The notes beneath the pieces were generated by a model, which was not told the DNA's origin, ran no database searches, and saw only the letters and a list, made by a program, of their open reading frames with translations. The position numbers and the translations under genes were made by a program. 64,000 nt of DNA from Rhodamnia argentea (Eukaryota > Streptophyta > Magnoliopsida > Myrtales > Myrtaceae): NCBI RefSeq assembly GCF_020921035.1, contig NC_063152.1, positions 34,206,494 to 34,270,493 on the forward strand, read 5' to 3'. Positions 11,794 to 22,700 of the stretch are shown one piece after another (position 1 is the first letter of the stretch; every line of letters starts with the position of its first letter).

Positions 11794-13656
11794 TGTTAAA
11801 TATATTGTATATATTATACTAGGGTTTTCCTTTTATTGTTTGTATTTTACGTTTATACTCTTGACGATTCTCTCCCATCGCCCCATCGGTGGAATCCTCT
11901 AAAGGATTACCATCCTCCGGCTAGGTATGTGGCGGCCATGAGTTATTCTGATGAGTTTGGTTTCTTTATGGCTGCTGTCCACACTTTGCAAGAACCATTA
12001 CATTATTGTTTGGCGGTACAACATGCCGAGTGGCGTGATGCTATGTTTGAGGAGTTGTTTGCTCTTGAGCGCACCGGTACATGGGATCTTGTGCCTCTTC
12101 CACTAGGGAAGTCCTTGATATCTTGTCGTTAGATTTACAAAATCAAGACTCACTCTAATGGTAGCATTGAGCTCTATAAAGCGCGTCTCATAGCACATGG
12201 TTTTGATTAGGATTATGAGATTGATTATGAGGAGATCTTTACTCCTATTGCCAAAATGACTTCCATTCACACTCTTCTTGTAGTAGTCTATGTTTGTAAT
12301 TGGCCTTTTTTTCAACTTAATGTGAAGAATGCTTTTCTTCATGGGGCCATTCATGAGGAACTCTATATGCAACCACCTTTTGATCCGGCTCATTCTCTTG
12401 GTTAGGTTTGCCATCTTCGTTGAGCCCTTTATGGTCTTAAACAAGCTCATCGAGCTTGGTTTGAGCGTTTTGTTGATGTTGTTTGGTTAGCTGGTTTTGT
12501 TCGGATTGAGAATGATAATGCTATGTTCACTCAAACCTCTCTTGTAGGTTGTATTATTTTGCTACTCTATATTGATGATATGATTATTACCGGGGATGAC
12601 TCTGCTCATATTGCTTATACCAAGTAACATCTTCATCGTCATTTTGCTATGAAGGATCTGGATTTCTTACGCTATTTTCTTCGTATTGAGGTTGCTCGTA
12701 GTCGACGTGGTTCTCTCTCTCCTAGCAGTAGTATATTGCCGACATTCTAGCTTGTGCTAAGTTATCTAATACTTGAACTGCGGTTACTCTTGTTGAACTT
12801 CATTTACGGCTTCGTCCGAATGATGATGAGCCTCTATCTGATGTCACTTGCTACCGAGCTCTCGTTGGCAATCTTGTCTATCTTACAACCACTCATCTTG
12901 ATATCACATATGTTGTTCATCTTGTCATTTAGTTTGTAGAGGCTCATTGTACAATTCATTATGCTGCTGTGTTTCGGATTCTGCGATAACTTCATGGTAC
13001 TTTGACACGTTCTATTTTTTTCCCATGGACTTCCTCACTTGCTCTTCGTGCTTGCCATGATGCTGATTGGGCGGTGGATGTTGCTGACCGCAAGTCCATT
13101 ATAGGATTTTGTGTATTTCTGGGTGAATCTCTGATTTCTTAGCATGCCAAGAAGCATCCTATCGTGTCTCGCTCTTCCACTAAATCTAAGTATCGTGCTA
13201 TGGCAAACACTACGCTTGAGATTATTTGGCTTCGTCGTCTCCTTATTGATTTGGGTGTTGCCTCCTCTGCTCCCATAAATCTTTATTATCATAACAAGAG
13301 TGCTATTCACATTGCTACAAATCCGATCTTTCATGAGCGTATCAAGCACATTGACATTGATTGTCACATCACGCATCATCAGCTCCAAAGCATGCATCAT
13401 TTGTCTTCCCTTTGTGGCCTCTACAATCCAGCTTGTCGATTTATTTACCAAATCTCTCACATCACAATGATTTGCTTCTCTTCTTTCCAAACTCTTATTG
13501 ATTGAGGGGGTGTTAGATATATTGTATATATTAGATTAAAGTTTTTCCTTTATTATATGTATTTTACATTTATACCCTTTCTTGTATGTATACTTATATC
13601 GGCCCCGTGCATAATTGTAATTAAGCATTCTATCATCTATCTCTCTGAATCTATCA
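11794..13656 (+). mobile_element. Internally deleted Copia LTR retrotransposon with intact 5-bp target duplication
   Basis: CCGGT at 11,789-11,793 and 13,657-13,661 flanks the element exactly. The 3' LTR is 13,511-13,656 (146 bp, TGTTAGATAT to CTATCA), preceded by a polypurine tract 'gattgaggggg'. The 5' end carries only about the first 70 bp of LTR (11,794-11,863, TGTTAAATAT onward) and then jumps straight into pol, so the rest of the 5' LTR, primer site, gag, protease and integrase are missing. The two LTR stretches differ at several bases, so the copy is not recent. The host site on both sides ('gttatcaaacg', 'ttatcaaacgtg') looks like an older MITE. Confidence 0.85.
11866..13505 (+). pseudogene. 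Copia reverse transcriptase-RNase H remnant
   Basis: Reading through stops gives WRDAMFEELFALERTGTWDL, then LYKARLIAHGF, 'QLNVKNAFLHG', the catalytic motif YIDDM near 12,570, and an RNase H part with ADWAVDVADRKS and SRSSTKSKYRAM (about 13,065-13,210). These are the standard Copia pol landmarks in the normal order. In-frame stops occur near 12,130, 12,208, 12,403, 12,421 and 12,625, and at least one frameshift separates the RT and RNase H parts, so it cannot make a working protein. The reading frame ends at the polypurine tract just before the 3' LTR. Confidence 0.85.
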
Positions 13657-13661
13657 CCGGT

Positions 13662-14100
13662 AATAGAAATTTTGTGCCGTTATCAAACGTGTTTTTCTAC
13701 TCAGAAACTTATTCAGGGAATTGAAATAGATTGGCCATGAATTGTTTTTGGAAACATAATGGTTATCACCCTTAAGAGCCACATCGACCAAACTTCATTT
13801 TGTTCTCTTTTCCAAAATGGATGTCCGAGGAGACTCCAAAATGTGCAATGTCCATAGACGATCCAAACGCGGCCTTTTTTTCTTACTACAAAAATTGAGT
13901 AGCCCAAAAATCTAATTTATGAGATTGAAAAAGTAGTTTTATTTAGTCAATCTCAAATTTTGACTATTTCAATTGCATGAAAAAATAAAAATTAAAGACG
14001 TTGGGCGATAACTACAACTTAGTCCGCATAGACATTGTTGAATTTAAAAGTTCTTAATAAGACGAATTCTAATCACGACCAATTTTACGTTTTTTTTTCT
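13662..14100. other. MITE-like flank and upstream region of the SH3P gene
   Basis: 13,662-13,880 continues the host sequence into which the Copia element inserted, ending near 'gatccaaacgcggcc', a phrase typical of MITE ends. After that there is AT-rich DNA leading to the SH3P promoter. No gene. Confidence 0.35.
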
Positions 14101-14146
14101 CTTCTTAACTTCCTCGAAGAAGAGCCCGACCGAACAATCCGGAGGC

Positions 14147-14152
14147 CACGTG
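14147..14152. promoter_or_regulatory. G-box core CACGTG upstream of the SH3P gene
   Basis: The palindrome CACGTG lies about 400 bp before the start codon at 14,545, in a GC-richer stretch that looks like a promoter. G-boxes bind bHLH and bZIP factors. A six-base match can occur by chance. Confidence 0.25.
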
Positions 14153-14288
14153 CGCCCCCTCGAGCGATGAATGAAGTCAAGACGCTTTCTCCAAAATTCT
14201 TCTTCCTCACCTTTCCCTGTCGGTTCTCGCTTTTTCACTTCCTTTTTCCGTTTTCTTTTTAACGCCACCTTTTCAATCATGCCACCAT

Positions 14289-14298
<10 letters not shown>

Positions 14299-14322
<24 letters not shown>

Positions 14323-14331
14323 TCTGTTGTT
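14299..14331. repeat. (CT)n microsatellite in the probable 5' leader of the SH3P gene
   Basis: A C-run followed by uninterrupted CT dinucleotides. Pyrimidine tracts of this kind are common in plant 5' leaders near the transcription start, which fits the start codon 215 bp downstream. Confidence 0.7.
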
Positions 14332-14544
14332 ACCTGTAAACAGTGTGAAGATAACCGCAAAAGGCCACCTCCTTTCTGCGCCCCCGATCATCTCCACCTG
14401 TCCCCCTTCGCCTTCTCCAGCCCCCGATTGGCCCGCCCCTCTGCTTCCGGCGGTTTCTGCGATCTGGGTTTTGCCTCGGTGGTCGCAATCCCGAGCGGCG
14501 AATCGGGTGGGCGAATCTTGCTTTCGCCCGAGCACAATCGGAAC

Positions 14545-17500
14545 ATGGAAGCCATAAAGAGGCAAGCCAGCAAGCTGCGAGAGCAAGTCGCCAAGCAGCA
14601 GCAGGTGATTTCGATTGTTTTTCAGACTGAGCTCCGGCGGGCATTGGTTTTGCTGCTTTGGCGAATCGTTTGATGTTTGAGTTTTTCATGCGGGTTCTTG
14701 TTGTTGGTGGTGGTGGTTGTGGTGGTCCTGTTTTGCTTGTTTAGGTAGTTGTGTCTTAGCTACGCGCATAGTTTGCTTGGGATGAGCCGGATTTATTTGA
14801 GTTGTGGACTTGGAAATGTTCTATTCGTGTTCATTGATTTATTATGCTGTAGAAATTTGGCTTAGTATGCCATATAACTGGCATGGAAATGCTAGTTTTG
14901 CTCATAAATGGAGATAATGCAGTTATCTGAAGTTACTCACTGAGCTTCATCTCCTCCTCAATTGTGTTGAATGCTTTTCAGTATATATTTGCAGCAGCGA
15001 ACATGTGTGGTGTCAGTGGGACTACGAATTGATAAATCTGCTCTAAGAGCCATTAGACTTCATCTGTCGGAGAATTAGTAGGAGAGGCATTAATCAGTCT
15101 CTTTGTCGAGTTAAGTAAACCTAAGATTGTATCGCAATTGAGGATACCTTCAATATTGTGTTCTTCTTGTTTCGGTAGGCAATACTGAAACAACTGGGGC
15201 ATTTTGATGCTGATGCACTTATGGTGGATGAAGACGAGCTTCGGTGTTACCGGCAACTCCAGAATCTATACAATTCTACCAGGGTAGCCAAGGTAAAATG
15301 ATCAAGTGTCTTTGACCTTTCTCAGGTCTTCCATCGGCATGTATTTTCTCTCTAAGAGTGGACTTTCAGATGTGATGCAAGCAATATGGAGATGATGATT
15401 TTGCTTGAGAAAAGTCTAAAACTATGTTATCTTGTACAGCATCTACAGAGGAACATTGTTCGTGGCGTTGAAGGTTTCATATCCATGAGCTCAAAGCAAA
15501 TGGAGATAGGTGAAGATAGATTTTCTTTCTCATTCTCCATGCCCTTTTCAGTGCTGACGTCTGTATTTTGTTTCTATGTGGTAGTAAGAAAGTTGGCTGA
15601 TGACTGCTGCAATTATGGAGTTGAGAACCAGGGCCCCAGTTCTGCTCTTGCGAGAGCTGCTCTTTCATTCGGTACATCGCATAATTCTATGGAAAGCGAG
15701 CGAGAGAACTTGCTTGGAACCCTAGGTCATCAGGTAATTCTGTTCACGTCTTTCATCCTTTGTGATGATAAATGGTCCTTTACACTAATTGCTGCTAGAA
15801 AGTCTTAATCGAGATTAACCAGCTGTTTTAGCAATTTTAGGTTCCATCTAATCATGTTACAGATATTATTAATAGGTTTCCGAGCCTCTACGGGCAGTTA
15901 TAAATGGAGCTCCTTTGGAAGATGCACGCCACTTGACTCGCCGCTATGACAAGCTCCGGCAAGAGGTGGAAAACCAGGTAATCATTTTGGTCACACCTTC
16001 GTCAAGATGGTGTTAGAGGTATATTAAATGTGTGGTAAAATTGTTTTTTCCCCTCTCAGGCAGCTGAAGTTCTGAGAAGGCGATCAAGATCTAGAGATTC
16101 GGCTCAATCTGCAGAAAGTACCCTGAAGCTTAAAAGCGCAGAAGCAAGATTGACTGAGCTTAAATCAGCTATGATGGCACTTGGTAGAGAAGCAACTGAT
16201 GCTATGTTATCAGTTGAGGATCAACAGCAGCAGATCACTTTCCAGCGTCTCCTTAAAATGGTAGTCTGCATATTTTTTAGTGGATCCTATTATTTTTATT
16301 GTTCTAGAGATTATGATTAGCAGTTTTCTGGTTTGTGCTCTTTACATGCCTGTTTCCCTAAGTCATGAGTATGCAGTTGAGTATGTACACTGAATAGTGA
16401 AACTCTAAAAGGATGAGGAGGTTGTTCAACAATTGGCAGACAGGATTTTGGTGATATTGGGACTATTTTAGTGTCAGTGCACATTACCATGTTGCAATTT
16501 TCGGCGTTATCACTTTTGCCGAACTGGTTTTATTGGGTTGGCTTCTAGTTTTGTGTTGCGTATTATGAAAAAATTAGCAATGCTGCTTTCCTCCTAATGC
16601 GAGTCTATTTCACAGATCCCTTTATGCCATTGCATATCTCTTACTTGTGAGTTTGATAAAGCTCAAACAAATTTGCTAGCTACTGTCTGAACATACTTTA
16701 GTATTTAGCTGACTTAGATTGCCTGATCAGGGATTTTTTTCCGGGTAGTTTTTGTTGTGGAGGTATGAATGGTAGTAACTTTATATCCTTTAGGTCCATA
16801 CTAAATTTTCCGGCTAAATTATGAAGTCAAGCAAAATTGTCGACTAAAAATCTGGAAGATTATGGCGATGACTTTATGCCAATACAATTCTCTCAGTTAG
16901 TGATAGTAAAGTTGGCTATGTAATGTAGCTTTAGGTGCGGTTTATTGTAGCGAGTTTGAAGTATGCCTTAGTTTCCACAGTTCATGAAATTACAAATCCT
17001 CGGAATTACAGTTGCAACTTCTTTTGGGTACTTGGCATACTCTTCTGTGTTATCATTTGATGAAGATTAATGCAACACTTATGTCCCATTCAACCAACTA
17101 TAAAAAATTTGGCCAAAACAGAAAACCAACCATAGCAAATTAGCAAATCAACCTTAGTAGAGGAATTTCAATATGTGGCGTATTCTATGGCGGATTGTGC
17201 AAATGCAACTTCTTTTAGGTTGGTTGTAGGATTGCATTTTCCCTCTGCCATTTGTTTGCGGTAGTTGTTGAATCAGTAGTGAACTTTTTTTGCAGGTGGA
17301 TGCAGAGAGAGATTACCATCGAAGAGTTGTTGCCATCTTAGAGAAGTTACACTCTGAGGTAGGTAGCTCGTCATCCTGCTTTCTCATGCTCTCAGAAAAC
17401 CCTCTTTAGACTTCTTCCCAGAATCCTACATTTGACTGATAGCTCTTTTATGCTATTTCATGTTATATTGAGTCGTTGCTGCTCCTATAGCGTGGCTAAA

Positions 17501-18514
17501 TATGTTGTCTCTTGGAGTAGATGATAGAGGAAGAGCAATCAAGTGAGCCTTCAGTGACATCAACGATGATGCAGCCAGATGGGGAAGTTCCACTTGCTCA
17601 TGAAGATGCCAAATCGAGTATATCGGATGATCATGGACACATTGATCCGTGCGAGAGCTACTTCATCGCAAAAGTAAGGTCTCCGAGCTGTACAGTTACA
17701 GGATTTAGAATTAAGCTGGTCATAAACCTTTTCAGTTTCTCTTCTCAGTCCTCACATACTTTCATGTGATCGCATTGTTTTTCCCTTCATGCACCATCAT
17801 TTGCATTTCAGATTAGACTTGGCTTTAACCAGAGTACTTTGTGCATAATAAGTCCATTGCCGACACCACTGTTTTTTCTCCGGACTATTTAATTTGCGTT
17901 TCTCTTATTACATTGGCTGCCCTTTTTCACTTATCTTCTCTTTCTTTGTTTTACTTTTCAAGCTAATAGCCTAGCGCTTCACGTTTCAGGCCGTACACCC
18001 ATTTGATGCTCAGGCAGAAGGAGAGTTGAATCTATCTGTAGATGATTATGTCATCGTTCGGCAGGTACTTCTCTTTTCGTCGCTGCAACTTCTGCTTGCT
18101 ACCAATCAACAGCTACATTGGAACAAGTTTGCTCATTTCTGATGAAATGGGTTTACCATCTTATAATGTTGGCACTGCTATTAAACCGAGTGACATGTTC
18201 TTTTCCTCGGAACAATCTCGGTCCGCCGGTCCTGTCTTTCGTTGTGGATATGAGGTGGAAAAAGAAAAAAGAATCTGGGTTCTCAATCTATTAACGGCAA
18301 CTACACCTTTTCGTTCCCACCGTAATTTTACTACTCACGTTTTGTTCTTCACTGAGGACGGTCTCTTTTCTGGGGTTTTCTCAAGGTCGCGCCCAACGGA
18401 TGGTCGGAAGGCGAATGCAATGGGAATGCCGGATGGTTTCCTTCTGCTTACGTACAACGCCAAGAGAGGGCGCCAGCTAAAAAGGTACTGGAAACGACGA
18501 GCTCAAGAATCTGA
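14545..18514 (+). CDS. SH3P1: SH3 domain-containing protein, SH3P1-like (BAR + SH3), 10 exons
   Basis: Exons: 14545-14604, 15179-15292, 15440-15509, 15585-15733, 15876-15977, 16060-16260, 17296-17358, 17521-17673, 17990-18064, 18386-18514. All junctions are GT-AG and keep frame, giving 371 residues. The start MEAIKRQASKLREQVAKQQQ matches the Arabidopsis SH3P N-terminus. Residues about 1-250 form the charged helical BAR-like region (RNIVRGVEGF, PLEDARHL, SVEDQQQQ), a variable acidic linker follows (254-300), and the C-terminal SH3 (about 301-358) shows AVHPFDA, WSEGE and WFPSAYV. Family members bind membranes and act with clathrin and auxilin-like proteins in vesicle traffic and autophagy. The linker is shorter than in Arabidopsis SH3P1 as I recall it. 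The SH3P1 assignment over SH3P2/3 rests on 'FDADALMVDEDEL' and the SH3 sequence, and is fairly sure. Confidence 0.93.
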
Positions 18515-19752
18515 TGCAAAATCAATCTTGTGAATTAGAATCTGGAGCAAGATCTGTTCATGCCGTTTTACTTTGTATCATACGGTGGCTCATTATCGTC
18601 CGACAATAATCTGTTCTTTCTTTTTGTAAATTAATTTATTGGGGAATAAATCTGCCCTTCTCCTCGTACCCTGTCTGTTCGAACTATTGAAGGAAAGCAA
18701 ATTGCATCCGATAAAACATAAGTGGATCAGAAAAATGTTTTTTGGGGTATGCCGCTTTGCATCTCTTTGTCTGAAAATATTTGATATTTCCCAACGGTCT
18801 ATCGTGAAAGTGTGCTTGTTGTCCTTGTTAGTGGCACGAGGGATACGCATTGGGCATATTGTCTTTCAATCTCGCGAACAAAAGTATTCAAATACGTGAC
18901 ATTTTTTGGGTTAACGTCACGGAAAATGTTAGATTAATACATATGTGATAAGTTTACCCTCAATTTTTTTGTAATAACACCAAAAATTTCAAAGTGACGA
19001 ATTTATCTCAAATTAATATTTTGACCACCGAAAAATCCAAATTGGTATGCTTATAATAAAATTACTCTTCTGTTAGTTTTCATTAGATTGGGATATTATT
19101 ACAAAAAAATCCAAATTGATATCGATACGTCCGTTCAATTGCCACTTGTCATTTAACTCATCAAATTAAAAGTAAAATTTAATGGAAATTAATGGAGAAT
19201 AAATTTGTCATAGATATATCGGTTTGAGGATTTTGATGGTAAAAAAAAAAAAAAGCAATTCGAAGTAAATGTGCCATATATGTACTAATTTAGGACCCAT
19301 TAGCTTCTACTACATCAAAATTTGTTTTTGATCTCATTTCCCTAAAATTAGAAATCTGTCTTGACTAAGCTTCTTTCGATTGGTGAAGTGAGGCAAATTT
19401 CCGAATCGAGGAAACTATTTTCTTGAAAAATAACTTTTCCGAAAAAACATTTGCAGTTATCGTAAAATTTTAGCTAATCAAAATGAAAACCAAATCCCAG
19501 TAGCAAGTCAATTTGGTACGGCAGGTGTCAGCAGCACAAGTATTTATCCATATTATTTTTTTAAGGATCTATAAGGCTCTTCTTGCTCTAAGCAAGAAAG
19601 CAAGAACATACAAAAAAAAAAAAAGTACTTTCGTTAATTATACGACCAAAAAAAAAAAAAAAATAAAATAAAAATCTCTCTCTAGCCGGAAGGACGCGTG
19701 AGGCATTCCAGTTCCCCCCAGCCCGCTCTCTTTTTCTCGCTCGCTCTGAACG
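18515..19752. other. Intergenic region, AT-rich repeat remnant
   Basis: 18,900-19,260 is AT-rich with words such as 'aaattaatggagaataaattt' related to 26,340-26,600, probably degenerate copies of one repeat. Poly-A runs lie near 19,240, 19,610 and 19,648. From about 19,680 the base composition becomes GC-rich and pyrimidine-rich, marking the leader of the next gene. Confidence 0.4.
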
Positions 19753-22700
19753 ATGAGCTCGTCTTCTCTCTCGTTCCGTTTCGCGGTTCCATCACTGGGC
19801 TCGCGTCCAGCTCCGAAGAACAGACCTCTCAGCCTTCCTCGGCTTCGCCATCGCCTCGGCCTGCAAGGGCGCCGTCGTTCGGCGCGGTCTCTCTGCTCAC
19901 GCCACCGCTCTCTCGGCCTCCGACCGGAGTCTCCGCGTCCCAATGCGTTCGAATCGCTCGGCTGTGCCGCTGTCTTCTTGGCTCTCGGCTTCGGCTTCGG
20001 CTTCGCCTCCGTCGCTCTCTCGCTTCCTCCCGTCGCACTTGCCTCCGATTCCCACACTTCCACCTCAGTTCACCAAGAGGAAAGCCAAACTCCAGGTCTT
20101 TTTTTTTTTGGTTGAAGTTATGATAATTGTCGTTTCTTGCTTATGTGGTGCTGTGCATTTTGTTCGTTGAGGGATGCTGATTTTGTTGTTTGAGCATGAA
20201 TTAGGAGTAAACTGATTTTTGTTCGCTTGCTGGATTGCTGGATCATTGATTGGTTGATTGCGACTTTGCGAGTAATTTGTTGCTTATGCTTGAAAATGTG
20301 AGCGCAGATGGTGCTGGCGACGAGGAACAAGAGCGTGGAAGGAAAGTTGTAGCAAAAGAAGAGGAAGATAAGGAGTTGGAGGAAGCGTTTGAGAGATGGA
20401 AGTCCAAGTCGTACGCTTTGACTGTTCCGCTGAGGGTCGTTGCTCTTCGCGGCTCCGTGCCGCCTCCTTGGGTTAAGGTCTGCTATTTTGGATTTTATCT
20501 TTCAAATCTGGGGTCCAAATTTGGAGAAATGGAAATGGATGCTGTGCTCTTGCTGATGGCCTGGTTTGAATTTGCCTGATTTGTTTAATGTTGTGAAAAT
20601 TTTTTGGTTGATGTATAGGAATTTATGCAGTCCCAAGGAAAGAGAGCAAGGCTACAACTTAAGCTGCGGGAGAGTCTTGACGCCATATTTTCAGACGTGT
20701 CAACTGCTTTTGCCAAAGGCAATGTCAAGCCCACATCTACTGCTGCTGCTGATGTTGTCACTATTGGTGACTCATGGCTTGATCTAGCTATAAAGACGGG
20801 CTTGATCGAGCCTATAGAAGGGGCAGAAGACCAGGATTGGTTTTCTGGCTTAAATGAAAAAATGGAAGGTACGCCATGAAATGGTAGATGCAGCCAATCA
20901 CACACAGCAGTCTTTTTTCACAAATATTGTACGACAAGTTCATTCTACTGCCTCTATGTGCATGTCTATGTAATCTTGCACCTGAATAAGTAAACTTTGG
21001 AGGCTTGTCTTCTTAGTTGTGAGAGCAGAATCCTGATTGACAAGTTTTAAGACAATGCATTTGTCCTTTAAGTCCATTGTTTTGATTTTAAACCACTTGG
21101 ATTGGTGAATCTTTGAATTTCCAAAGATTTAGATGAAGACTGGGCATGTCATTTGATTAATGTAGGAGCAAGTGAATGGGGACATCTCATTACCAGGAGC
21201 ATGTTGTCTGTTTGCTCGGATGTTTGTTGCTCTCAACCAGATAGGCAGTTTGGTTTATTGTGGAGAAGGTTGGACGATTTTGATTGTTAAGGAAGTTTAA
21301 AGTTCTATAGGATGATGGGCGGCATTCTTGGGCTTGGAAATATCACACATTTGTGAAAAAGTGCTAATTTGCATTAATTACGAGCTAGTAAAGCTTAGGA
21401 AATGTGTTATTAAAGTCTGATGATGGTGTAATTAATACAACTGCTTGCTGAATCTCTGTTTGTGATTTGTCTTTGATCTGATAATTGCGCTTGCTTTGAT
21501 TTGATGTATTTGTAGTTATTTTTTTTTTAATAATTTTCATTTTCACTGAAAAGATCTCAGGTACACTTGTGCAGGAATTGTGGGGGGGCTACTGATGCTG
21601 GTGGTAAAGTATGGGCAGCTCCCTATCGCTGGGGAAGCATGGTGATAGCTTACAAAAAAAGCAAATTCAAAAGGCTCAATATGGCTCCTATAGAGGTAAC
21701 TTCTTGCAGCTTGATAAAGATTTTTCTAAAAGATTCTGTAAATCATGGAATGGTCCTGATCACTTTGCAATCAAGTATGTCATAAATAGCTTGGCAATGG
21801 TAACTGCTACCGCAATATTTAAGCTGCAACTGTGGTCCAGGCCCTCTGAAGCTTACATATACACAACATCATGAAGTCCTCTTCTACCTAATGCTTGTGG
21901 TTGATAATAGCATTGAATGTGAAAAGATACGCAAGTGTCCAGAGTTTGGTGAAACATGGGCTTGAAGTTTGATGTGAATGAAGTGCATATCTGTATCAGC
22001 ATTTGCTCTGTAAAAATTAAGAGTGGCATTCTTTCAGGATGCACTCTCAGTGCCTTGCACAGCTGTGCAGTATAAGATAATATCATCTGTGCTTGTAGTA
22101 ACGTGAACAGTGAGTGATATGAGGATTGATAGTAAGTTCATGGGCAGCCCAGTTTGCAGAGCTCCCACAATGCGGGGGGGTATGGGGAAGGGTCAAACCA
22201 CTTTGGGTCTGTATGCAGCCTTACCTTGCAATGTTTCCTAAAGGCTGTTTCCTTGGCTTGAAACCATTACCTTCAGGTCACATGGCGACAGCAAATTATT
22301 GTGCCAAGGCCCTCCTTATGGAAACTAAGTTCATGGAGAACTCAAAAATCATAGATGTGATTTTCCTATTAAAAATTTATCTTCAAACTTTCTGGTGGTT
22401 TCAGAGAGCCATTTGTTTCTAGTATTCGGCTTGATGCCCTACCTTGATCTCCTTCTTGAGTGTATTGGACGTGGAACAAGTCCTACAATATCAGTCCTAT
22501 TTATATTAGGTTTTAAATTTGTGCTTAGCGAGGATCATAAGTAGAAGCCAATAACAAGATGGTGGTGAAGATCTTTAAAGCATGTGCACAATAAGACGTG
22601 AGCCCATTTTTTAATAGTACCAAGCTCATGTTCAAACCCTTGGTGGAGGAGAGCAAAGTGCTGGCCCGATTTATATAGTACGGACGAAAATTTTATACTT

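Noticed and set aside
14044-14689. Minus-strand open frames of up to 180 codons opposite the SH3P leader
   Set aside because: They arise from the CT-rich leader read as GA codons (runs of Arg-Glu) and contain no domain.
19638-20170. Several long open frames on both strands around the first exon of the solute-binding gene
   Set aside because: They are by-products of a GC-rich, Ser/Arg/Pro-coding transit peptide. Only the frame starting at 19,753 splices in phase to conserved exons.
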